Assembly (NCBI GenBank): GCA_023333565.1
Contig: JAJKFH010003260.1
Location: 62,001 to 126,000 of the forward strand
DNA from: Puffinus mauretanicus
Lineage: Eukaryota; Chordata; Aves; Procellariiformes; Procellariidae
Length of the DNA: 64,000 nucleotides
Direction: 5' to 3'
Below, piece by piece: positions 36,221 to 48,300 of this stretch (within the stretch, counting starts at the first letter, position 1; the number at the start of each line of letters is the position of its first letter). The position numbers and the translations under genes were made by a program. The notes under the pieces were generated by a model that saw only the letters and a program-made list of their open reading frames with translations, was not told where the DNA came from and did no database searches.

Positions 36221-36549
36221 CGTAAAGGCATCAAATGTTGTTCTGAAAAAGGCTCTCCAGCTTACACGGCGAATCATCTTATGGTACCTGCAGAGACTAA
36301 GCAAAACGTGTCCTTGGAGGACGGCAGGAGGGATGCCGTGAGGCAGACGCTAGATTACACCCCTGGCACATACTCACGCTCCAGTTGTCTTTCCTGCAGC
36401 AGCCTTCAGCGAGGCTGGCCATTGTGCTCTGCCTGAGGGCTCAGGAGCTGCAAGGCAGCACGCAGAGGTGGGCAGCAGAAAGGGAACTGACTTCCCACAA
36501 AGCTACACAGGCTTGGAGGCAAGAGCTCCCAGCACGCCAGCCGGGCGCT

Positions 36550-36820
36550 TTCATAGGATGAGGGGTAATGGTTTTAAACTGAAAGAGTTGAAGATTTAGG
36601 TTGGACAAAAGGAAGAAATTCTTTATGACGAGGGTGGTGAGACACTGGAACAGATTGCCCAGAGAAGCTGTGGATGCCCCATCCCTGGAAGGTTCAAGTG
36701 TTGGATGAGGCTTTGAGCAACCTGATCTAGTGGAAGGTGTCCCTGCCCATGGCAGGGGGGTTGCAACTAGGTGATCTTTAAGGTTCCTTCCAATCCAAAC
36801 CATTCTATGATTCTATGATA
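36550..36820 (+). mobile_element. CR1 LINE 3' end
   Basis: The text TGGTTTTAAACTGAAAGAG, GGAAGAAATTCTTTATGACG, AGGGTGGTGAGACACTGGAA and GATGCCCCATCCCTGGAAGG is the CR1 ORF2 C-terminus and 3' UTR. It ends with CATTCTATGATTCTATGA at about 36819. It is 5'-truncated and has small deletions that break the frame. It lies just past the likely CYS1 3' end. Confidence 0.93.
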
Positions 36821-39800
36821 CCTCGGTGGCCCAGAAGTAGCCGGAGTAGAAAGCAGATGTCCTTGCATAGCTCAGGGGAAGTCGGTTGGGCCCTCTGGAG
36901 CAAGGGCTCTCCAACCCTCCTGAAAAAAAAATACGATTTTGAATGATAGCGCTTCATTTTTTGGCAGGAACAGTCATTTTTAGACCTACTAACGCTGTAG
37001 AAACACAGTTTCTCTGCAGCGTGTCAAGCATCAGCAGCCAGATCTCCCAGAGCTTGTATTAGTTTTCAGCAGCTCTCAAAGACTGACTGGGGCGAGCAGA
37101 ATGTGCCTGTGGAGAGCAGGAAAAACATGGGAGACCTGCTGACTCCAGCACCGTAGGTGACCATGGTACTCCAGACCCTGTCTTGCTTTAATCACCACAC
37201 TGTTTTAGATTTCCCTTCAATTTGGATTTCATTCTTTTGGCCAGGACCTTCCTTGCACTGAGGTCCCCAGAGTCTGGCACGCATGGGGCGATGCTTCGAA
37301 AAGCTCAGTCACGGCTCCCCCATCACGAGTGCAGGGCCAGTGTATTGCCATCCTTTTGGGTGGCCTCCAGCGACACAGCAAACCAGAAGGAAAGCCACGC
37401 TGCTGTCAGACCACGCTGCAAGATGGGCAGGCAGGGCACCGCGGCAGCTGCCCCGCGCCAGGCAGAGCAGGCAGCTCCATCCCGTAGCACGGCACAGGCA
37501 GGGACCAGGGCTCTGCCTCCCCTCGGGTCCCTCTGCCCGTGCCCTGCCGCCCCTCGCAGTTTCTCTCTCTGAGGCTGCATGTGGTGACTGGCCCGGGTAA
37601 TAGCTCTACAACCCATTTCAGTCTCTCCTAAGGGAATGCCTAAGTTTTAACAATTTTGCAGAGAGTGACTAATAAAAAAAAAAAATCTAAACTGAATATA
37701 TTCTTGTTAGGCTGACAGAAATCTCTCTTGACTGAACACAGCAAACCATTAAGCTTCTTTACAAAATTAGCTTATCAAATAGCCAAGGGACAAGCACGTT
37801 TCTGCACCTGGAATAAAGGTGCAGTGGGTTTCACAGATAACCTTTTCAGCATCGCCAAGAGAAAAGGAGGAGCTGCAGGAACACGGGAAGGTCCAGAATG
37901 GAGTGATGCAGCTGGGACAGTCACTGTACCAGGGAAAAGGTGGGAGAAAGAAGTCTTGGGATGTAAGGAGGGGCCTCAAACTGTGCCACGGTCTTGCAGG
38001 CTCTCTCTGTGCCGTGAAATGATGCGTGCTCAGTGCTGTGCTCTGACCATAGCACCGGCCAGCACAGAACGGCTCACAACTATCTATCCTATTCTCATAC
38101 CATGCACAACGGGATGGTGGTACCCAAGCAGCTCCCCAGTCTGCCCAGGAATGGTCAGGGACTGTGCTCCTCCACCTGCATCAAACCCGCACCCAGCAGC
38201 GTGCCAAAACCTGGAGGGTGGCAGTGGGGTTTGTAGCTAGGAAGGCATGATTGCACAGTTTAACTACCTGGTGTCAGCGTAACCCTACTTTTGATCCATC
38301 CTTTGCTCAGGGAAAATAGGACACTAGATCATTTGCAGGTAAATAATCATATTGAAGTAGTACCTGAGCCCACGACTAATTTAAAGAGAAATTTCTTCAA
38401 TTAATTGTTCTTTTAAAAAAAGGACAATTGCACTATGGATCACTTTGCCACATCTCAGGCAGTGGATGCTGAATTATCAGCCAGTTTATCTTCTTTTCAT
38501 TGTATTCCTCTATAAACATCATCAAATCACAACTGCTTGTAAGACGAAAAATTACTTGGCTTGCCAGTAGTTCCTGCCCCTGAAACAGTTCTAGAATTAA
38601 GTAGGGTTCTGGAAAGTCTCTCATTCATCATTTTAGAAACTACCCTCCTGTCCAATACACGCAGCATTAGACAGGGTAGCTGAGCACGGGCTTTGAGCTA
38701 ATGCTATTAATCCCCACTAATAAAACAGCAATAGGCCATGCATATTAACCAAATTACTACATCATTCATCTAGCAAAGACAAATGCTACACACCGTGTTT
38801 TGCACCAGCCCAAAAGGAGTAAGAGAGCCAGCTGGCTGTCTATACATACCTCCTATTACTATTCTTTTTACGTGAGGCAAAACCACAGTTGCTGAGAGGA
38901 CTGAAGAGGGTAATTTTTTTCAGCTAATCATGAAAAGTTACTCTTTAGTGCATGAAGAAATATCACCACTTCTGAGCTTAGTGACTTCCACGAGTTCAGG
39001 AGGTTTCTTAATCTGGCCATGCAACAAGGTGCCAGCTGAAAGGTTCTGGTGGTGAAAGCATTAAAGCCATATTTTTTAAATTACTCAACCCAAGATCTTA
39101 AAAAACAAAACCAATGAACCTGAAACTACAGAACCAGTTTGCACACTTACTCAGACTCTCAATTTCACGCAAATCTGGGTTTTTCATGTGCAAACAAATG
39201 CTTTGAATCCTTTTTTCCCCCCTTCTTTGTAAAAGCCTTTTCTTTCTGACAGCACTGCAATGCGTGCTGCTTCTTTTTGCAAAGCTCTGCCTTTTCAGTA
39301 GCCCAGTAAATGGGCAGAACTCTTTCCCAAAGAGCAACTAAGAAAACATGATGGAGTAGTTTTAGGAAGTGAGCTGTCTTTTACCTGGTGTGTAGCCACC
39401 CGGTGAAATCTTCTACAAGCTTCAAGAATTCAATCGGGAGCTGTAGGTAGACTCGAGTGGGGAAAAAGCTGTGACTTGATCTGTGCTCAGGTGATATGGC
39501 TGGAAAGAACGATGAAGAACAGCCAGTCATCGTCACCATAGCTCCTCAGGATAGGAGATCTTCATAGTCCACTTCCGTCTCTGGGACTCTGAATGCCAGT
39601 CCTTTTGCCCAGTGTATGTGAGGATCACTCCCATATGTGTGTATCTGCCAGCATCACATTGCCAAGACCTCTGAGAGCAGAGCAACTAATAGTTCCTTGA
39701 TGCATCATGTCCAGCGCCCTGCTGTCATCTACTTGCCTCCACAATATTGGATGAGAAAGGAGGCTCGCACCCTCACCACCCCAGGGTTGCTCTTCCCCAA

Positions 39801-42007
39801 CCGTCTTCCTCTGAGGATCAAACCCAAGAAGCTTTCAGCCAAGCTATTCATACACCCTAGGAGCTGAAACAGAGCCATGGCCCCGGACAAGGTGCAGCCC
39901 TGGAGTTGTGCCCCACGAGCGTGGCAGAGCTCCCCGCCACGCTTGGCAGGGGAGGTGGAGCAGCAGCTGCCTGGCACAGACTTCATCCACAACAGGGGTT
40001 TTCCCCCCCCCCCGACTCTGGACACGGCAATTATTTGCACAGGGTGAAGTGAGTTTATCTGGACAACAATAAACAGAAGAGAAATCACTCTGAACTCGAG
40101 AGAGACTACAGGGGAGAAAATTAAATCTAAAGCATTCTTCCCATCCAGAAAAACACTCTCCCAGGAAAAGGTATGCTCCAGCTACCTCAAGTTTTCAGCA
40201 CATATAAGATGTGCCCATGGCCTTCTGCACACAGCAGGATGTAAATGTCACCCCATTTCCTCCTCCTACGTTCAAGGACTGAAGCAGAGATGAGGAAGGC
40301 TGCATTTGGCAGAGGACAAAACCAAACTGGAAAGAAAATGCCTCAGGGCTAACACCCTCGCCGCAGGGGAGGTAATCCTATGGACTGCAACAAGACATGG
40401 CTGAGGCTTTGCAGCATCCTCCCGAACCGTCTCGCCGTTTCCTTAGCCTCTAGGTTGCCGGGTTTTGAGTCATGATTTACTCTTTCTGCAGGCATGGAAG
40501 AAGTTTGCCTTCTCATGGCCACAGCCTGCCTGCCTCAAGCTGCCTTGCCAGACATGAACGGAAGATACAGGCAGATGGGCTCACAGATTAAACTTCAAAA
40601 CCAGTTAGAAGATTTGTCCCAGCAGATGAACTCAAGCCAGATGTAAGCCTGAGGCAGGATTCGGCTCACAAGAGACGGCAGATGAAGTGCCACCTTCATC
40701 ATTCACAGGATGCTGAGCACAGCTTTCACAGCTGGAACTGAAGAGTCAGCCAGAGCTGTAGCCTAAGCCAGAGGAGCACATCGAGTGTGCAACCCCCCGG
40801 CAGCACAGGCCACCTCTGCCCGCCCAGCACTGCAGCTTCAGAACGGACTCGCGCTTCCAGTATCCTAAGCGCAAGCGGATCGGTGCTCACTGCTTTGCGA
40901 GCAAGACGAGGCAAGCTGCCGCTAAGCTGACAGTTTGGCTGTATAACCACACGCAGGAAAGCAATGCTGGTCTAACTGCAAAACGTAGCATTAAACCAAT
41001 GGACACGTTTGAGCGCACATGAATTTTTCTTCAGAAAATTATTAGTTTTCATGGATTTAGAATGGCTACAAGATAGAAAGACTTTTGCCCGCACGATGCC
41101 TGTGTTAGCACAGCGGTAGCTGGGAAGGCTTCCTCACGTGCGAGCTGTTTTCTCTCACAGGATGAAGCTGTTCCAGACTCCAGCCCCGTCAGGATGTGTG
41201 CCGACTGCACATAACAGCTCAGACCACAGCTTGGTTCTAAGGAAAAGCAGAAAGATGAGCACAGAACCGTGAAATCCATAGTCGTGTTTCACGGAAGCAA
41301 AGCGAGGGAGACGATATAAAAATGGGCAAAAAAATTACAGGTATTGTTTAGCATATGACTTGATTCTCAGAAAAATCTTCCTTGAAAAACAGTAGTAGGA
41401 ACAGACAGGTAGGACATCTTCCCCGGGACACAAAGTTGTTGCGGAGACCTGCAGAGCCCAGGGGCTGAAGGGCTTGTGCTACTCTGCCAGAGCATTGATC
41501 CCGCAGTAAAGCCATCCCTTCCAGTCGTTCTCCTGAGGGGGAAGCAGGACCATCCGCAGGATCTTCTCTTTCCATCTTCCGCACGCTTGCAAGAACAATG
41601 TGCGGTTATGTGGACAAAGCCTTGAGTCTCCGCTCCCATTTCGCACTCCGAGGCTCTGCCTGCAGAGACTGAGTCACCTCGCAGTGAAAGGCTGTGACAG
41701 AAAGCTGGTATCATTACACCCTCTCCTCCCCTTCTCTTCCATTAAAACGTGACCCTGCTAGAAATAAACACTGCTGCAATCTGGGAACTGGTCAGAGGGA
41801 AAGAAACAGCAGAGATGCTTAAAAATTTAAAGTAGTTGTTGCTGCTGTCACCGTCACTAGATACCTCTTTCCCAGCCAAGACCTGGAGGTGACACCCAGC
41901 CTGCCAGAGCCACTTCCCCGCCAGAGCACAGGTACGCGGGAACAGGAAGAACCAGGGCTAATGCAGCCATCTTTTGAGTCAAATTCTCATCTCTCCTTTA
42001 TTTCCAG
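36821..42007. other. Gap between the convergent genes, nothing recognised
   Basis: Medium-GC to AT-rich sequence without recognised exons. A 170-codon frame at 37728-38240 (+) matches no family and does not start at ATG. A 10-base C run lies near 40004-40013. Confidence 0.55.
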
Positions 42008-42260
42008 TGTTCGTGCCATGCACAGCTTGCAACACTAACAGAGCAGCACTCAGACCATTAGCTTTTGTTGATAGCTTCTGGAGGCCATGCTAGAACAGTT
42101 ATGAACCCCGAGACTCTTGTTTTCAGACAGCATGCAAAAACCCCAGACCCTGGCAGTGGTGTACGCGTTCTAGCAAATACACAAGAAGCGTTGTGTAAAA
42201 TTATAAATGGACAAGCACTGGTCAATTTACGACAGGATCCAGAAAGTCCTGCCTTTACAG
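42008..42260 (+). other. Exon-like segment with consensus acceptor and perfect donor
   Basis: A pyrimidine-rich acceptor (CTCTCCTTTATTTCCAG, ending at 42007) precedes a 253-base segment that ends in ACAG at 42260, followed by a perfect GTAAGT. A stop codon (42059-42061) opens the relevant frame. From the ATG at 42101 that frame stays open to the donor for 53 codons (start MNPETLVFRQ, end QDPESPAFTG) and is not low-complexity. I do not recognise the peptide. The segment lies next to the likely end of KLF11, on the opposite strand. It could be an unannotated exon of a + strand transcript, a retrocopy fragment or chance. Confidence 0.25.
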
Positions 42261-42389
42261 GTAAGTAAACTATAGAGCCCCAAAGTCTTCCACTGGCCTA
42301 GATATATAACCTAATCCAGATGGATTTACATAGCTCTGGAAAGGACGTGTATGAGACCTGAAAATTCACAATTTTTTGATAATTTAAAA

Positions 42390-45064
42390 CCAGTCACATT
42401 ACATACTTTTTATTTAATAAAAGTTAAAAACAGGTACAAAAATGTGATTCCATTTCTTTAAAATATAGGCTCAAAATAAGAAGACTGAACAATATAGTTC
42501 AGGCAGTAAAGTGCAAAGAGAGCAGCTATCCCAGTCATGCTTAATCCATAAATAACCCTTACACAGCAGGAAGGAATAGAAAGAGCAAACAGAGCAGACG
42601 CAGCCACACCGCGGGTCAGCTATTCCTGCACATCACAGGAGAAAGAGCTGCACGTCCGGGACACGGGTGGCAGGAGGCAGCGCACCCCTCGCAGGAGCCA
42701 GCTGCGAGGAATCGCAGGCCAGGCAAACCTAACAAGGCAAGAGCCATCGCTTTTCTGCATCATGACACACATTTTTTGAAATTCCATATTCTCCAGTCCA
42801 CCATTTCCCCCCCGCGATGAAACAAACTAACATGACAACTTATTAAATTACGACACTAGTTTCCAAACTGTTTTGCTCAGGTGAACACCATAATTCTGTA
42901 AAAAAAATGAAGTACTGAATTGGCTACTGAACTGAGGCAGAACGCTCTTCCCGCAGTTAAAAGCATGCTAAAATGGCATCCAAAAGCCAAACTTCATGTT
43001 CTAAGGAACTTCTGAGCAAAAGAGCAGCAGTGTCTCTTTCTACACCACATGAATTTGGAAAACTGGGTATCGACAGAGAACAGCAACGCTACAAGGGTCC
43101 AGGAAGAGCCCTCTGGAGAGCACAAAGCGAGGTTTGCATACGCACACGCACACTCACCAGCACGTGCGCTGCGGGCAGCAGGATTACAGCCTGTGCTGAG
43201 CGAACAGGGTGTGGACACTTTACAGGTCAGGCACAAAAACTTTAGTACACGTAGCACAATACTCCAATTTAGTGCAGTTTGAAAACTTGTTACCATTAAG
43301 TGTAAAAAATAATGACGTATTCTGCTTTCAACTGAAACAGGTCTTTGCCTATTTCAGGGGATTGATAGCCGAGATCAGCAAGTCTGCACTTATTTAGATG
43401 AGAGCCATGCTTTGCCCACACCGAGAAGCAAGACCAGGATTTCAGAACAACAAAGCAGTGCAAGAGAGAGCGCATTCCTAGTTATCCACATTTTACACAT
43501 CCAGGAAAAAATAGTCCTCCTCAGTGCTCAACTAAGCTTCAGCGTAGGAGTGGCTGAAGGGAGAAGAGTCCAGAAGGAATAAACACTACAGAAATATTTC
43601 ATCCAGCAGGTGAGCTGTCTCCCAGCAAAACAACACCTGGTGCCACACAGCACAACAGCTCTACTGTCAGCTCTGCTACAATACGTATGCACGTCCTTCC
43701 GCACCACGGAAACTGAGCAGTCCGATTGCGCCACAGGCATTTCATTTTATTACTTATACCACACCATTACAACACAGCACTCCTGCAGCCAGCGATTCCA
43801 CTTCTCAGCTGTATTTACACTTGGTGTAAAAGAAAATCCATTCAACAGGGAGAGTATCTCATTTAATAGAAAAGGGTGATTTTATACAAAGTACTGTGGA
43901 GAAGTATAAGGCCACATGAAGAGCATCATCAAGTTGACATGGTGGCTATTTCTTAAGTCAAGACATGATTAGTACTTCCTCTGGTGCTTTGATACAGGTA
44001 AATGAAAGCCTTGAACAATTTCCTATAAGGTGCACAAGCATCCACGATACATTAAAAAAAATTAATTTTCTATTTCTCCTGTACTCAAAAAAAGATATAA
44101 ACAGAGACCCAGCTTATTCATGGGTTATCTTGCCATTTTTGCATTTTCCAGTAGATTTTGATATGCTGGTTTAGCAGGACTGAAAGTAAAGCATAATTTT
44201 TAGTGTCAAAGCTTCTGAACAGTGTTTGTGCTTCTACCTCCATCAGAGCAGTCTGGCTCCTCCAAACTTTGCTCCAGTGGAGTGTGGACTCAGGAATGCT
44301 CAGTATGTCAAACTTCTACCAAAAGTCACAACAGCTTCCACTTGCAAAGGGTATGAATTTATAAAATGTTGAGGATTTCAACACTTCTTTTCTGAAAGAA
44401 AGTCATTCTGGTTTGGTTTGCTTTAAAAATGATGACACACTTCGCTGTCAAATCTCCAATGTCACCTGCGTAAGGAGGGTGTAACAGCACCAGCCCAGTG
44501 CAGGATCAGGATCTGCAAGTGTGAAAATCCCAACCCCTATGAGTTATCAAATATTATGTGTTTACAAAATGCTCTGAATGCAATTCTTTAGGTTTACTGA
44601 AAAGGAGTTTCCAAAACTCTGGGTCTCATCCTGCACACCCCTACTAATGCAGGTCAAGTAATGTGCCTGCATATCAACACCAAAATGAATAAATACAAAA
44701 TATATTTGGTATAGAAAATACTAGTATAAAAATTAAAAATCACCCTGTTTTACTGTCCATCAAAATATTAACAGCAAGCATTACAAGTGACTTTTTTAAC
44801 CTATTGCCAAAATCATTTCCAAAGAGTTCTGCTTTCCTGAAGTGCTGGTGATTGCATTTGCCCAAGTATTGAAAAAAAACAAACTGGGAAGGGACGAGGA
44901 AAGATATGATAGATTTCTCACATAGCATTATTAACAGAGGCCCTAAACTGAAGGAAACTAAAGTATGCACAAACACGGGGAAAAAAAGCCATTGTCAGTT
45001 CTGTTGTAGCCATCAGAGCTCTTCCCGATCTTCAGAAAGTTTGTAGAGAAGGTGCTTCCTCACA
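42390..45064 (-). other. Probable KLF11 3' UTR, poly(A) signal at 42409-42414
   Basis: Downstream of the KLF11 stop the - strand is non-coding. AATAAA (read on -) occurs at 43746-43751, 42409-42414 and 41997-42002. Using the second gives a 3' UTR of about 2.7 kb, close to what I expect for KLF11. Alternative ends are likely. Frames seen here on the + strand (for example 42973-43245) are not supported. Confidence 0.45.
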
Positions 45065-45369
45065 CTAGCCCTGGCAGACAGACGATGGCACAGGGATGAG
45101 CATACTCAGAGCACTGCTGCTTTTCGGTTTCTCTGCTGTGGCAATTCTGTTGAGTTTGCCAACCTCTGTCTGCCAGCTGGGGATCTTCTTTGTGGTCATA
45201 TGGCGGCGGGTGTGCTTTGTCAAGTGATCGCTGCGCATGAAGCGGCGCTCGCACACAGGACAAGCAAACTTCTTCTCTCCCGTGTGAGTTCTACGGTGGC
45301 GTGACAGTTCATCTGAGCGGGCAAACTTCTTGTCACAGCCATCCCAGTTGCAGCTGAAAGGCTTTTCTC
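45065..45369 (-). CDS. KLF11: KLF11 coding exon 4 (zinc fingers 2-3, C-terminus)
   Basis: The acceptor reads TTTTATGTCCTGCAG with the exon starting at 45369. Its first two bases complete the linker glycine (TG|EKPF). It encodes fingers 2 and 3 and the conserved tail [20 protein letters not shown], then a divergent end PVPSSVCQG and TAG at 45065-45067. Confidence 0.96.
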
Positions 45370-48300
45370 CTGCAGGACATAAAAGAAGCATAACTTACTT
45401 CTGAGAGGCTGTGTTACAGTTTTATCAAAGAACTAACTTAAATCCTGCCTTACAAAAACTGATGAATTCCACAGAACTGCTCATGTGTACAGTCAACATT
45501 AGCTTAAGCTCAAGCTGTGCTCCAGAGAAAAATCATAGGTATTGTTTCTACTTATTCCCTCGTATCTCATTAAATGTTCTTTAATCAAGTCTATGCTTTT
45601 AATTGTCCAAAACCCCAGTTTAAAGATTTTTCATAAAGCTACCTTATCCGCTGACTGAACTAGAAGGAACCCTCTGCCCCCACCCCTGTGTGACCACAGC
45701 TCTACGGCTGCTGCATGTCACCGGCAAACACTGCGGGCAAACAGGAAGCCTGGAATCGAGCCTCGGAGTCCTGCTGCGCCAGTGATTTGGTCCTGCACAC
45801 AAAGACACCGCCCCAGCGAGTACTACTGAGGAATGGCCTGTCCGGCCATCCCCACGCAGCCGGAGGTCCAACAGACAGCTAGGGGAGTTCTGCACGCCCA
45901 GGAATGACAGCAGTCAGGAGGGCTGTCCACGTCAGCTTCTGCTCATCCTGCAGCTCTATCGTAAACAACGTGATCTATCGCCTGCAAACCCTGTAAAGCT
46001 CAAGATAAACATCTACCACATGACCCAAATTCATGGTAACACTTTGGAGCAGAACAAAAGTGTCCAGCAGAAAGGAAGCCCCACAGAAGCGTTGTTCTTA
46101 TTTCAGATATTGAGAGTAAAAGTCTACGTTTGGTGTATGTGATACCTAGCTACTCAGTGTGCAGGGAAAAGGTGGGAAAAAAAGCCAAACTACTCTGCCC
46201 GCCGATCCTGTAAGGTGGAACTGGCTAGTGAAGGGTCAGTGTGCTTCACCTACCACAGCCGTCCTAGTCTTAATCGCGATACAGGGACACACACAGCTTC
46301 CCTATGGATCATCAGCAGCACGTGCTCAAAGCGAGACACTTGTTGCTAGTCTATGGTTATCCTGCAGAGCCAGGTTAATTCAGCGGCCTGCAGCACTTCC
46401 TCTCAAGCCAGAAGTAGAAGCATCATTCTACCTCTGAGGTCTGGTTTACAAGGATTATCAGCTTCATAGGGGGTTTAAGCTCTTTCCCCAAAGGAACTGT
46501 AAAGACAGGCTGACAAACTAATGCAAATCCTGCCACAGAAGCTGACACCCAATAAACCACAGTGTCTGTGGGGCAAGGGAGGGTGGGGGAAAAGAGCCAA
46601 GGAAAAGAGCCAAGCCAAAAAATTAGACAAATTTTTGAATGAGCTGTTCTGTACCAATCTCCCACCACGCCTGTCCCTCAACATCAAAAAAATGCAGCAA
46701 ATCAGCTCGCATTAATTACAATTAATTTTCATTTGCCTTTAAAATTCCCCTTCTGTAACTGAATAAACTGCTACATTCCTGTAGCAGCTCTACTTCCTAA
46801 CACAGTATCCCAAAATCTCAATGCATTCCCATTTAGCCTAAACAAAACTCTGGAAAATGTGCAGTTTCAGACTTTCTCTCTTTTCTTTTACTTGTGTAGC
46901 AATTGAGAAAAAACTACCCGTACTATGGTTTGCTTACACCAGACCTCTGCATGCCCCAAAAAAAGGGACTTGCACAATTCATTTCGATCCAGTCCAGATG
47001 GCAGGATTCCACTCAAATATAAACACACACACACACACAGACGGCAAAGCTTTGCTCCAACTAAAGCATGTGAAATTCAACTAACACTATGGGGGTCAGC
47101 TGAGGTCTCTGAACAAAGTCTGTCTTGTTTTGCTTGCCCACAGAGAATGAACATTCCTCCCTTCTCCGAGATGAGCAGAAGTTTCCCGATCACCTGCCTC
47201 TTCCCTTTCCCACCCCCTCCTCCCCAAAAATGTGCATTTCAGCACCCCAACACAAGCAGTGCCAAAGCAATAAAGCACCCGTCCTGTCGTACACACCAGT
47301 GTGGGTGCGAAGGTGGGCTTTGAGGTGGGAACTTTTGAAATAGGTTTTCTTGCACCCAGGGAAGTTGCAAACATAATTCCTCCGTCTAGAAAAGTCCATC
47401 TGCGGGGCGCAGCTTTGACCAGAAGCGATGAACACAGGAGCAGGAGCAAGGGGCAGTAACTTGGTGTTCCCAACAGTCATTACTGTTTGTGGGCACTGCG
47501 GTGTCTGTGTGACAGCAGTCTGTGGAAGAACCAACATGACGGTCCCCTGAGGCACAGAAGGTCCCATGAGTACAGGTTGAGAGAGAGGGGCTGTCTGCGG
47601 TAAAATAGGTTTCATGGGAGTTGAGACTGTTGGAGTTGAAGGCTTGACATAGGCATTGATCATACTGCTTTGTCCATTTAAAGGGATCATTTGACAGAGA
47701 ACCTGGGGGCTTGAAACGGGGGCAGGTGTCACGGGGGTAGCTCTTTTTTGCAAGTCATTCTCACAATTCTTTGGTAAGTGGGTCTGTGGCGAAACGGGCC
47801 GAACTGGTAGTTGTCCTTTATTGGTCACAATATCACTGGAGTCACGTGTATAAGGCTGATGTGCTGGAGAGGTTTTGTTAATTAAATCATCTGCAGCACT
47901 CGTGTCCTGTGGCAGTCTGGAATGTCTTCGGTCATCCACTCCACACCAGTCTCTGGAAGTGCTGTAGCCTGAAGTTACCTTTGTTTTCTCTTGCGCAGCA
48001 GGAATGTGGTGGTAAGCAGAACTGTCACCTGTGTGACGTATCACACTTGTGGCCATGGCCCTGCAAGGCTGAGGGGCAAAGGATTCAGGTATCACTGGCT
48101 TCTGGCTGCACTGTCGCTCCATGTTGATAACAGATGGCTTGGTTATGGGAGAGGCACCGGTCGCTGATGTGACTGAGCAGGCAGCTGTATTTGCCATGAC
48201 AGTCCTTGGTTTGGAGTAAGTGACTTGTGAGGAGAGGAGCATAGCAGCTGATATCTCAACAAAGTCAGGGCTGTGCGGAGGGGTCATGCACTGCAAAAAA

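Noticed and set aside
37728..38240. 170-codon open frame on + between the two genes
   Set aside because: Non-ATG start, no recognised domain, no supporting splice or poly(A) context.
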